From CAWCWK01 sp963842125 (lineage in GTDB: Bacteria; Pseudomonadota; Alphaproteobacteria; Rhizobiales; CAWCWK01), in contig CAWJFE010000005.1 in NCBI GenBank assembly GCA_963842125.1, positions 2,170,001 to 2,234,000 of the forward strand: DNA of 64,000 nucleotides, in the 5' to 3' direction. A program made the position numbers and the translations under genes. Positions 37,503-46,300 of this stretch are shown here, one piece after another. Position 1 is the stretch's first letter. Every line of letters begins with the position of its first letter. The notes under the pieces are model-generated. The model saw nothing but the letters and a program-made list of their open reading frames with translations. It was not told the origin of the DNA and did not search any database.

Positions 37503-39022
37503 TGAAGCAGACCGCCCCCACCCCACCCATCGATGCGATCGCCGACGCGCTCGCGATAACGCTCGACACCCTCCCGGCGATCCGTGCGGCCGGCGTCGCG
37601 GCACCGGCCTATGCCCGCGCCGACCTCACGCCCGGCATCCTCCATTTCGGCGTCGGCAACTTCCACCGTGCCCATCAGGCCGTCTATCTCGACGCGTTGA
37701 TGAACACGGGCGAGGGCCGCGACTTTGCCATCATCGGCGTCGGCACGCGGCCGGGCGACAATGCGGTGCGCGACGCGCTCCAGGGCCAGGACTGGCTGAC
37801 GACGGTCGTCGAGCAGTCCGCCACCCAGTCCTCGCCACGCATCACCGGTGCGATGGTCGACATGATCGCGCCCGGCGAGACGACCACCATCCTAGAGCGC
37901 CTCGCCGACCCTGCGATCCGCATCGTCTCACTGACGATCACCGAGGGCGGCTACTACGTCGATGCGCGGACCGACCGCTTCGACCCCACCCACCCCGAGA
38001 TCGCGGCCGATGCCTCGAACCTGGAAGCGCCGTCCACCGTCTTCGGCCTCATCGTCGCCGGGTTGGCGGCGCGGCGCGAGGCGGGCACGCCGCCCTTCAC
38101 CGTCATGTCCTGCGACAACCTTCCCCATAACGGCGCAGCCGCGCGCAATGCCGTCACCGGTCTTGCCCGCCTCGCGGACGCGGATCTCGCGCGTTGGATC
38201 GAGGATCACGTGTCGTTCCCGAACGGCATGGTCGACCGCATCACGCCCGCGACATCCGATCGCGAGCGCGAGATGGTCGCACGGGACCATGGGTTGGCAG
38301 ACGCCTGGCCGGTCTTTTGCGAAGACTTCGTGCAATGGGTGCTGGAGGACGATTTCTGTGCCGGTCGCCCCCCGCTGGAGACGGTCGGCGTCCAATTCGT
38401 CGACGATGTAGCGCCCTTCGAGGCGATGAAGCTTCGCATCCTCAACGGCGGCCACGCCATCATCGCCTATCCGGCCGGACTACTCGACATCCACTTCGTC
38501 CACGAGGCGATGGCGAACCCGCACATCGCTGGCTTTCTCGCCCATATCGAGCGGGACGAGATCGTGCCTCACGTCCCGCCGGTGCCGGACACGGACCTCC
38601 TGGACTATCTCGCCAGCATCCAGACCCGCTTCGCCAACCCAAAGATCGGCGACACCGTACGCCGGCTCTGCTTCGATGGCTCGAACCGGCAACCAAAATT
38701 CATCTTGCCCGCCCTGCGCGAGCGACTGGAGGCGACCGGAGAGGCGCCGGGCCTCGCCCTCGTCTCGGCCCTGTGGTGCCGTTATTGCTATGGCGAGACG
38801 GAAAGCGGCGCCCCGATCGCCCCCAACGACCCCGACTGGGATCGGCTTCACGCTACGGCCCGGGCCGCCCGCACCGACCCCGCCGCCTGGCTCGGCTTGC
38901 GGGACGTCTACGGCGACCTTGGAGCGGACCCGCGCTTCGCCGGCGCGTTCGCCGCCGCCCTCGACAGTCTCTGGAGGGATGGCACCGCCGCGACGCTCGG
39001 CGCATATTGCGGGCGTGACTGA
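37502..39022 (+). CDS. mtlK: Mannitol 2-dehydrogenase (polyol-specific long-chain dehydrogenase)
   Basis: The 506-residue protein has the family start GILHFGVGNFHRAHQAVYLD, EGGYY, and the catalytic segment KLRILNGGHA, where the Lys, Asn and His spaced as in KxxxxNxxH form the active site. It oxidises mannitol to fructose, and often arabitol and sorbitol, with NAD. I used the ATG at 37502, which overlaps the smoS stop (TGATG), rather than the TTG one codon earlier. Confidence 0.95.
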
Positions 39023-39719
39023 CGAACGCGACCGCACGGCCCTTACCAGGACACCCCGCCTCATCATCTTCGATTGCGACGGCGTCCTCGTCGACAGCGA
39101 GACGATCGCGCTCGAGGCCTTGGCCGACGCGCTCCGCGCCAAGGGACTCGATCTCGGCTTCGCGGCCGTGCAGGCCGAATTCCAGGGGCGCAGCCTGCCG
39201 ACCGTCGTCGAGACGCTGCGATCACGCCATGACGTCACGCTGGCGGATAGCGATGTCGCGGCGATGAACGCCGCCCTCTTCGCGCGCTTCGCCCGCGAGC
39301 TTCGCCCCGTCGATGGAGTGTTCGCTCTCTTGAATGGGCTCCGCCAACCCATCTGCGTCGCCTCGTCCTCCTTGCCCGAGCGGTTGGCGCTCGCCCTCGG
39401 CACGACCGGCCTCGCACCCCGCTTCGGCGATGCGGTCTTCAGCGCCGCATCGGTCGCCAACGGCAAGCCTGCGCCCGATCTCTTTCTTCTGGCCGCCGAG
39501 ACGATGGGAACCGATCCGTCGGACTGCCTCGTCATCGAGGACAGCCCCGCCGGCATCGAGGCCGCCATCGCGGCAGGCATGCCGGTCATCGCCTTCGTCG
39601 GCGCAAGCCACGCCCGCACGGCGGCCTATCGCGCGCGGATCGCGGCCGGGGAGGCCGACATCGTCGTCGATGACATGCCGGCGGTTGCCCGTCTGATCGC
39701 GGATGCAGGCCGGGTCTGA
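39015..39719 (+). CDS. HAD-superfamily phosphatase/phosphomutase-like hydrolase
   Basis: The 234-residue protein starts at a GTG overlapping the mtlK stop by eight bases. It has HAD motif I FDCDGVLVDSE with the nucleophile Asp, motif II in VASSS, the motif III Lys in NGKPAPDLFLLAAE and motif IV VIEDSPAGIEAA. This is the beta-phosphoglucomutase/sugar-phosphatase subgroup. As the last gene of the polyol operon it may act on a ketose or polyol phosphate; that is inference. No kinase gene is present in the operon. Confidence 0.88.
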   Translation: MTDERDRTALTRTPRLIIFDCDGVLVDSETIALEALADALRAKGLDLGFAAVQAEFQGRSLPTVVETLRSRHDVTLADSDVAAMNAALFARFARELRPVDGVFALLNGLRQPICVASSSLPERLALALGTTGLAPRFGDAVFSAASVANGKPAPDLFLLAAETMGTDPSDCLVIEDSPAGIEAAIAAGMPVIAFVGASHARTAAYRARIAAGEADIVVDDMPAVARLIADAGRV

Positions 39720-39725
39720 GACCCG

Positions 39726-40514
39726 TCAGGCGATCTCGCGCGTTCTGGCGTTGAAGTAGTGGCGTCCCCTCTGGCCGGCCATCTCCCCGACGCAGGGTCG
39801 CCCATCGCCATCGATTGCATAGCCGAAGGCGGCGGCTTGCGTGAGCCTCGGCGCGTCTGACGGCGTCGTCCAATCCTCGAAGTAGGCGGTGTTCAGGTCG
39901 GGGGCGACCGCTTGCGACGGCGTCACGGCAGCGATGTCCAGAAAGGCGCAGACTCGCTCCAGTGTCGCACGCGGGTCGCGCGTGAGGTCCTCGTAGCGAA
40001 CGATCTGCCAGCAATGGAGATGGGCGAGGTCGGCCAAAAGCCGCTCATGCGCCCTCTCCCAATGGCGCAGGAGATCGGCCTGCGGCTGCGGCGTCCACTT
40101 CGCCGTGGCGAGGCTGACGGCGACCGGATGCCGGGTCACGAAGACGAACTGCGCCGTCGGGAAGAGCTGCTGATAGAGCCGCGCCCGCGTGAGATTGACG
40201 GGTGATTTCTCCAGTCTCCAGGCAGGCCCCTCCTCATACCATTCGTTCCACTGGGCAGTGAGGTAGTCGCGCACGGCCAGCGTGTTGAACGCACTCGCCT
40301 CGGTAAGGTGCTGTGCGTCGTCGAAGCCGAAGCGGCCCGGTAGACCTGAGAGCGCCGTATGCGGGATCGCGCCCTGGAGATAGACGCCTTCGTTCTCCGG
40401 CACCGGCGCGCCCTCGATGGACGCGATCTCCGGATGCGCGGCGAGGAGTTGCGCGAGAAGACTCGTTCCCGACCGATGCAGGCCGCCGATGAAGACATAG
40501 CGTTGGCGCCCCAT
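39726..40514 (-). CDS. PAPS-dependent sulfotransferase
   Basis: The 262-residue protein has the 5'-phosphosulfate loop in FIGGLHRSGTSLLAQLLAAHP, near residue 8, and a 3'-phosphate segment FVTRHPVAVSLATAKW. WRLEKSPVNL in the middle also fits the sulfotransferase fold. It should move sulfate from PAPS to a hydroxyl or amino acceptor in the cytosol. AAGGGA precedes the ATG at 40514. It is divergent from the sucrose-phosphate-synthase-like gene, so a sugar acceptor is suggested by context only. Confidence 0.88.
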   Translation of the reverse strand: MGRQRYVFIGGLHRSGTSLLAQLLAAHPEIASIEGAPVPENEGVYLQGAIPHTALSGLPGRFGFDDAQHLTEASAFNTLAVRDYLTAQWNEWYEEGPAWRLEKSPVNLTRARLYQQLFPTAQFVFVTRHPVAVSLATAKWTPQPQADLLRHWERAHERLLADLAHLHCWQIVRYEDLTRDPRATLERVCAFLDIAAVTPSQAVAPDLNTAYFEDWTTPSDAPRLTQAAAFGYAIDGDGRPCVGEMAGQRGRHYFNARTREIA

Positions 40515-40705
40515 GGTGGAATCCCTTTCCGTCGTCGGCCTGTCGAGGGGACCGCCATCACCCGGTCGGTGCCGATAGACGAAACACAACGAACTGTCAT
40601 CGCGCAGGATGCAACGAATCGACTGCCTCGAAGTTACTTAGACAGCGGGCAGTTCATCCGACCCGAATACTAATGAATATAATTTTATATTTGGATTTTT
40701 TGCCT
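40515..40705. promoter_or_regulatory. Divergent control region with an AT-rich stretch
   Basis: This gap separates the divergent sulfotransferase and sucrose-phosphate-synthase-like genes. The part from about 40666 to 40705 is strikingly AT-rich (AATATAATTTTATATTTGG and TTTTTTGC) in an otherwise GC-rich window, so it probably holds the promoter and leader of the plus-strand operon. An in-frame ATG at 40673 within it is an alternative start. Confidence 0.5.
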
Positions 40706-42916
40706 ATGCGCGTGATGCATGTAGCTCTTGGAGGTTGTCTGAAAGCACCCCCGATTGCATTCGGCCTGACGGAAGATACCGGCGGTCACATCACCTATAT
40801 TCTCGGCCTCTCCAAAGCCGTTGCCGGCAGCGCGCGGATCGAGAGCGTAGAGGTCGTCACACGGCGCTTCACCGATCAGGCACTCGGCGCGGTTCACGAT
40901 ATGCCGCGCGAGCGGATCGATGCGAAGACCGAGATCGTGCGACTCGCGACCCGCTCACCCGACTACCTCTCCAAGGAAGCGCTCGCGGCGGAACTCGGCA
41001 GCTTCACCGAGGCGCTCCTCGCCCATATCGAGGCGATGCCGCGCCGGCCGGACATCCTCCACGCGCACTTCGCCGATGCGGGCGAGGCGGCGCTCGCGGT
41101 CAAGGCGCGGTTCGGGATACCGGTCGTCTTCACGGCCCACTCCCTCGGCATCGACAAGCGCGAAGCGCTGGCGCGCAACGCCGCGGCCATCCCGGCCGCC
41201 CTCGGCGTTCGCATCGCGCAGGAAGATGCCGCGATCGGCGGGGCGGATGCCATCGTCGCCTCGTCTCGCGACGAGGCCGAGCGGCAGTTGATGGCCTACC
41301 CGAGCGCGCGCACGGAACGGATCCACCGCATGTCGCCGGGCTCGACCGCGCTCGTGTCGCCGGCCCCGGAAGCGGAGGCGCGGGCCCTTCTCGCACCGTT
41401 CCTTCGCGATCCGCACAAACCGATCATCCTCGCCATCGCCCGCCCGGTCGCCAAGAAGAACCTCGATGGCCTCATCGATCTCTACGCCCAATCGCCGGTG
41501 CTTCGCGATACGGCCAACCTCGTCATCCTCGCCGGCTTGCGCGACGAGATCGACACCGCGCCAGACGAGCATCGCGCCGTCTTCTGCCAACTCCTGGAGC
41601 GGATCGACGCGCACGACCTCTACGGCTCCGTCGCCTACCCCAAGCGGCACGACCAGGGACACGTAGCGGCGCTCTACGAGCTCGCGGCCAAGACCGGCGG
41701 CGTCTTCGTCAATCCGGCCTTTACCGAGCCCTTCGGCCTCACCCTCCTCGAGGCCGCCGCCCACGGACTGCCGGTCGTCGCGACCTCGCAAGGCGGCCCG
41801 ACCGACATCGTCGGCGAGATCGGCCACGGATTTCTCGCCGATCCGCGCGACGGCTGCGCCTTCGCCAAGGCTATCGAGAGCTTGCTGACCGACCGGGTGA
41901 CCTGGACACGCGCGGCCGAGAACGGTCGGCGCCATGGGGCGTCGGGCGGCTGGGCCGACTATACGGCGCGCTATCTCGATCTCTGCGAGGGCCTCGCCCG
42001 GCCTCGCCCCATCACCACCGGCGACGGCAGGCGAGCCGACGACGTGCTCCTCGTCAGCGATATCGACAATACGCTGACCGGGTGCCGCGCCGCGGCCCAG
42101 CGCTTCGCGCGCTGGCATGCGGGGCGCACGGGCGTGCGCTTCGCTGTCGCGACGGGGCGCTCTCTGTCGGAGGCGCAGGTCGTCCTCGCGCGCTGGGGTC
42201 TACCGGAGCCCGAACTCTTCATCACCAGCGTCGGCAGCGAAGTCTATCGCCGCGATGCGTCCGGTCGGCTCGAGCGCGACGACGGCTATGCCGCGCATAT
42301 CGCGGACGGGTGGCAGCCGGAGGCGATCGAGTGCGTCCTGCGGGACCTGACGGCCGAGAACGCCGCCATCCGCCCTCAGGCGACGATCGAGCAGCGTGCC
42401 TTCAAGCGCAGCTACGTGATCACCGATGGCGCGATGCGGGACGTCGTGGCGGCGCGGCTGGCGGACGCTGGCCTTCCCGCCCATGTGATCGCCTCGCACG
42501 AGACGTTGCTCGATATCCTGCCCGCGGGAGCCGGCAAGGGTGCCGCGCTCGCCTGGTGTGCGCAAACGCATGGCATCGCCGCGAGCGCCTGCGTCGCGGC
42601 CGGCGATTCCGGCAACGACCTCGACATGCTCGGCAGCGCGGCGGCGGCCGTGATGGTGGCCAACCACTCCGAAGAATTGGCGCCGCTGCGAGGCGCGCCC
42701 AACGTCTATCCGACGACGGCGAACCATGCGGACGGCGTGTTGGAGGGTCTGGACCATTGGCGCCCCGGAACCGTTCCGGCCGGCCTCCTCGCAGTGGCTG
42801 GCAAGCCTGCCCGCTTCGCCGCCGCCAAGTTCCTGCCATCGGTCAGACGGAAGGTCTTTCCCGACGGCCCGCGCGAGACCGTCCGTGTCGCACTTGGCAG
42901 CGAGGTGCGGGCGTGA
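40706..42916 (+). CDS. Two-domain sucrose-phosphate-synthase-like glycosyltransferase with HAD phosphatase domain
   Basis: The protein (about 736 residues) starts MRVMHVALGGCLKAPPIAFG, close to bacterial sucrose-phosphate synthases. A GT4 domain (about 1-430) has DILHAHFADAGEAA, FTAHSLGIDKREAL, IARPVAKKNLDGL and the nucleotide-sugar motif EPFGLTLLEA. The second domain (about 448-720) is a HAD-IIB phosphatase of the sucrose-phosphatase group, with DIDNTLTG near 451, ATGRS, GAGKGAAL and GDSGNDLDML near 632. All HAD motifs look intact. It probably makes and dephosphorylates sucrose or a related disaccharide. The start (40673, 40706 or 40715) is uncertain. It overlaps the next gene by four bases. 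Confidence 0.87.
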   Translation: MRVMHVALGGCLKAPPIAFGLTEDTGGHITYILGLSKAVAGSARIESVEVVTRRFTDQALGAVHDMPRERIDAKTEIVRLATRSPDYLSKEALAAELGSFTEALLAHIEAMPRRPDILHAHFADAGEAALAVKARFGIPVVFTAHSLGIDKREALARNAAAIPAALGVRIAQEDAAIGGADAIVASSRDEAERQLMAYPSARTERIHRMSPGSTALVSPAPEAEARALLAPFLRDPHKPIILAIARPVAKKNLDGLIDLYAQSPVLRDTANLVILAGLRDEIDTAPDEHRAVFCQLLERIDAHDLYGSVAYPKRHDQGHVAALYELAAKTGGVFVNPAFTEPFGLTLLEAAAHGLPVVATSQGGPTDIVGEIGHGFLADPRDGCAFAKAIESLLTDRVTWTRAAENGRRHGASGGWADYTARYLDLCEGLARPRPITTGDGRRADDVLLVSDIDNTLTGCRAAAQRFARWHAGRTGVRFAVATGRSLSEAQVVLARWGLPEPELFITSVGSEVYRRDASGRLERDDGYAAHIADGWQPEAIECVLRDLTAENAAIRPQATIEQRAFKRSYVITDGAMRDVVAARLADAGLPAHVIASHETLLDILPAGAGKGAALAWCAQTHGIAASACVAAGDSGNDLDMLGSAAAAVMVANHSEELAPLRGAPNVYPTTANHADGVLEGLDHWRPGTVPAGLLAVAGKPARFAAAKFLPSVRRKVFPDGPRETVRVALGSEVRA

Positions 42917-44088
42917 TCGCGGCGAACTCCGGCAGGCCCGCATCGGATCTGGTCGAGCGGCCGTTCGGCTTCTTCGTCCACCACCAAGGGCGCGGCCATG
43001 CCGAGCGCGTCTCCGCGATCCTCAACGCGCTTCCGGCTTCGCGCCCGGTGACGGTCTTCTGCGCACGCGGCGACATCTTTCCCGACCTGCCGGCGCGGGC
43101 CGAGCTTCGCGTCATCCCCTCCCTCTTCGAGGCGCCGGGGCCGATGCCACCAGCGCTCGACGCTCAGCGCACCCCGGCCGCGCTCCACTGCGCCCCCCTC
43201 GGCTGGCCGACCATCCGCCGCGCCATGGCCGAGATCACGGGATGGTTCGATGCGGGCGACCCGGCACTCTTCGTCTCCGACGTTTCGGCCGAGATCGCGC
43301 AACTCGCCCGCATTTGCTCCGTGCCAGCGGTGAAGGTGCTGCAGCATGGACGCCGCGACGACGCCGGACACATGGCGGCCTATGAAGGCTGCGTCGGCCT
43401 CCTCGCGCCCTATCACGAGGCGCTGGAGCAGCCCGGCCGTCCGGACTGGATGCTTGAGAAGACCTGTCACGCCGGCGGCATCGGCACGGCGCATGACGGA
43501 CCGGACAAGGCCGAGGCCCGCCGAAAGCTCGGCCTCGACGAGAGCCGCGAACTCGTCCTCGTCATCTCCGGCGGTGGCGGCTCCGGCGCACCGCTCGCGC
43601 CCCTCACCATGGGCGCACGGGCGCACCCAGATGCGCTCTGGACGACGATCGGACCCGTAACGCGCGAATGGCACGAGACCGAGGTCGGCAACCTCGTCCA
43701 CCAGGGCTGGGTCGAGAACCCGGAGGACTGGATCGCGGCCGCCGATGTCGTCATCGCCTCGGCCGGCAATACGACCGTCCATATGATCTGCGCGGCCGGC
43801 CGGCCCTATCTCGTCGTGCCCGAATGGCGCTACTTCGACGAGCAGGGCCACAAGGCCCGCGCCCTCGACGCGGTCGGTGCGGCGGCGCTCCGGGAGACCT
43901 GGCCGGCAGGCCCCGCAGCTTGGCACGAAGCCCTTGCCGAGGCCGGGCGCTGCGACCTCGATGCGCAGGCCCGCCTCGTCGCCGGCGACGGCGCGCGCGT
44001 GGCGGCCGACTGGCTCGAAGACCTCGCGGCACGCCTTTGGGCGCCCGCCTCCGCATCCGTTCTTACCCTACCGAAAGCCGCCGAATGA
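42913..44088 (+). CDS. Glycosyltransferase of GT-B fold with GT28-like C-terminal domain
   Basis: The 391-residue protein starts at a GTG overlapping the previous stop (GTGA). The N-terminal FVHHQGRGHAERVSAILNAL resembles MurG/MGDG-synthase-type domains. The C-terminal half has VISGGGGSGAPL and ASAGNTTVHMICAAGRPYLVVPE, a typical GT28 nucleotide-sugar site. Donor and acceptor are unknown. Position directly behind the sucrose-phosphate-synthase-like gene, with an overlap on both sides, suggests it extends the same glycoside. Confidence 0.82.
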   Translation: MIAANSGRPASDLVERPFGFFVHHQGRGHAERVSAILNALPASRPVTVFCARGDIFPDLPARAELRVIPSLFEAPGPMPPALDAQRTPAALHCAPLGWPTIRRAMAEITGWFDAGDPALFVSDVSAEIAQLARICSVPAVKVLQHGRRDDAGHMAAYEGCVGLLAPYHEALEQPGRPDWMLEKTCHAGGIGTAHDGPDKAEARRKLGLDESRELVLVISGGGGSGAPLAPLTMGARAHPDALWTTIGPVTREWHETEVGNLVHQGWVENPEDWIAAADVVIASAGNTTVHMICAAGRPYLVVPEWRYFDEQGHKARALDAVGAAALRETWPAGPAAWHEALAEAGRCDLDAQARLVAGDGARVAADWLEDLAARLWAPASASVLTLPKAAE

Positions 44089-45101
44089 CCGTCTCCGTCC
44101 TCACCATCGCCCGTGGCCGCGAGGCGCATCTCCACAACGTCATCCTGGGCTTGAGCCGTCAGACGCGGCTGCCGGACGAGTTCGTGATCGGCGTGATGGG
44201 CGATACGCCCTATGCGGACCTGCCGGCCGCCCCCTTCCCTATCCACCAGATCCTTGTGCCGGGCGAGCCGATCCCGCTTGCCGAGGCGCGCAATGCCGTC
44301 GCGAAGGCGGCCGAGTGCGACGACCTCGTCTTCGTCGATGTCGATTGCATTCCCGCGCCGGACTTGGTGGCCGAGTATGCCGAGCATCTCGCCGGCTTCG
44401 ACGGTCTCGTCATGGGCGAGGTGCTCTACCTGCCATCGCGGGCGGCAGCACCGGGCTGGCGCTACGAGACCTTCGCCGCGATCGGCGTGAAGCATTCCGA
44501 TCGGCAGGGACCACCGGCCGAGGGTCTGAAGGCGTGCGAGGACTATCGCTGCTTCTGGTCGCTCAACTTCGCGCTCTCGGCCGAGACGTTCCGGCGCTCG
44601 GGCGGGTTCGACGAAGCCTATGTCGGCTATGGCGGCGAGGATACCGATTTCGGCCGCACGCTCGCCGACCGCGCGATCCCGATCGCCTGGTGCAAGGGCG
44701 GGCGGGTCTACCATCAGTACCACCCGCACCACATGCCGCCCGTCCACCACGTTCACAGCATCGTCGCCAATTCGGAGGTCTTCTGCGCCAAGTGGGGCCA
44801 CCACACGATGGGTCATTGGCTGCGCTGCTTTCGCCTGATGGGTCTGGTGACGAGCGACGAGAACGGCTTTCGCGTAATTCGCGAGCCCGGTGAGGCGGAG
44901 TTCGCGCGGACCCGCCAGCAATCCCACCAGCCCTATGCCAGCTCCTATCACGTGCTGAAGGCGCTCGAGGCGGAGCACGGGCTGAGCCCGAGTTCGCAGG
45001 CCCGCATCGTCGAGGGTTTCGACCATGATGCCGGCGCCGATGCGGACGGCGGTCTCACTCAGGAGAACGCGCCGGCGCCGCAGATCATCGCGGCCGAATA
45101 A
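44085..45101 (+). CDS. Family 2 glycosyltransferase with galactosyltransferase-like C-terminal segment
   Basis: The 338-residue protein begins MTVSVLTIARGREAHLHNVI, the nucleotide-binding start of GT2. It has the metal-binding motif VFVDVDCIPAP near residue 85 and a later YGGEDTDFGRTLAD resembling the Glyco_transf_7C segment. There is no membrane segment. The sugar and acceptor are unknown. The start overlaps the previous stop (ATGA), and the 3' end overlaps the convergent GT4 gene by 17 bp. Confidence 0.88.
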   Translation: MTVSVLTIARGREAHLHNVILGLSRQTRLPDEFVIGVMGDTPYADLPAAPFPIHQILVPGEPIPLAEARNAVAKAAECDDLVFVDVDCIPAPDLVAEYAEHLAGFDGLVMGEVLYLPSRAAAPGWRYETFAAIGVKHSDRQGPPAEGLKACEDYRCFWSLNFALSAETFRRSGGFDEAYVGYGGEDTDFGRTLADRAIPIAWCKGGRVYHQYHPHHMPPVHHVHSIVANSEVFCAKWGHHTMGHWLRCFRLMGLVTSDENGFRVIREPGEAEFARTRQQSHQPYASSYHVLKALEAEHGLSPSSQARIVEGFDHDAGADADGGLTQENAPAPQIIAAE

Positions 45102-46272
45102 ACCGGGCCCAACGCTCTGGCGCCGGCGCATCGGCGCCGGCGATGGCCTCCCGGTAGGCCGCCTCGTATCCATCCAGCATCGCACCTTGCGAGAAGCGCT
45201 CGATGACACGCTGGCGCGCCGCCTCGCGCGGTAGCGCCATCGCCTTCGGGATCGCCTCGGCCAGACCCTGCGCATCGCCGGCGCGAGCGAAGATGCCGCA
45301 GGGGCCGACGACCTCACGCGCGGCCCCGGCGTCGAAGGCGGCGACCGGCACGCCGCAGGCCATCGCCTCGATCGCGACGAGGCCGAAGGGTTCGTCCCAC
45401 ATCGGCGTGAAGAGGAGGACGCTCGCCCGCCCGACGGCTTCGGAGAGCGCAGCTCCCTTCACGAGACCGACATGGCGCACACCTTCGCCGAGATGGGGGG
45501 CGACCTCTCGCGCGAAATAGGCGTCGTCCTCGATGGGGCCGATCATATCCATCCGGATGCCGGCGAGGCGCGCCGCCCGCGCGGCCGGGCCGGCACCCTT
45601 GTTATGCGAGAGCCGCCCGACCCAGACGGCCGAGCCATCGCCCTCGGCGCGATAGGGCCAGAGCGCGGGATCGAGCCCGTTATGCACCACCCGAAACGAG
45701 GGCGGCGCGGCCCCGTCCGGCCACCAGCTCGCCAGGTGGCTGCGCGAAGTCGTCGTATAGGTCAGCCAGGGCGCTTCGGCCCGGGGCACGGCCTTGCCGA
45801 TGCGCCAGAAGGGGGGGACGTGCAGCGACGTCGTCATCGGCTGGCGGCTGAGGAGGGCATGATAGAGCGGGCGATGGTGGAGCGTGTTGTTGTGCACCAC
45901 GTCGAAGTCGCCCGCCGCGATCTCCCGTCCGGCCCTGCGGAATACGTCCCTGAGGTGCCGCTGGAGCGGAAAGCGAAGGCGGCCCTCGGGCTTGAGGCCG
46001 GTCGTCTCGTAGTGCTGCGGCGTGATGGGTCGGAGCGGCAAAGCGGGGTCGCTATCGCCGCTCGCCAGGAGCGTGACCTCATGCCCGCGCGCCATCAGCC
46101 CGCGCACCAGCGCCCAGCTATGCGCTTCCATGCCCCCCTTGAAGGGCGGCCCGATGGGATGGCGCACATGGGCGAGAACCGCGATGCGCAGCGGCTGGCC
46201 CGGCTCTGGCTTGCGAGCTGAGGAAACGCGCGAAGGGTCGTGCGAAGACTCGCGCGGGGGCAAGGCGGTCAT
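45085..46272 (-). CDS. Family 4 glycosyltransferase
   Basis: The 395-residue protein has the GT4 pattern: LRIAVLAHVRHPIGPPFKGGMEAH at the N terminus (in part), HNGLDPALW, AVWVGRLSHNKG, and the donor motif EPFGLVAIEAMACGVPVAAF. It is soluble and retaining by family. I chose the ATG at 46272, which leaves 28 bp after the upstream class V aminotransferase; a longer start would overlap it. It is convergent with the plus-strand glycosyltransferase trio and may act in the same pathway. Confidence 0.88.
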   Translation of the reverse strand: MTALPPRESSHDPSRVSSARKPEPGQPLRIAVLAHVRHPIGPPFKGGMEAHSWALVRGLMARGHEVTLLASGDSDPALPLRPITPQHYETTGLKPEGRLRFPLQRHLRDVFRRAGREIAAGDFDVVHNNTLHHRPLYHALLSRQPMTTSLHVPPFWRIGKAVPRAEAPWLTYTTTSRSHLASWWPDGAAPPSFRVVHNGLDPALWPYRAEGDGSAVWVGRLSHNKGAGPAARAARLAGIRMDMIGPIEDDAYFAREVAPHLGEGVRHVGLVKGAALSEAVGRASVLLFTPMWDEPFGLVAIEAMACGVPVAAFDAGAAREVVGPCGIFARAGDAQGLAEAIPKAMALPREAARQRVIERFSQGAMLDGYEAAYREAIAGADAPAPERWARFIRPR

Positions 46273-46300
46273 GGGGATCAGGCAATCGTCGGGGCGGCGG

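Noticed and set aside
40735..42912. Long open frame overlapping the sucrose-phosphate-synthase-like gene in another frame
   Set aside because: It is Arg-rich shadow coding that only becomes real at 42913, where the GT28-like gene starts with a GTG overlapping the previous stop.
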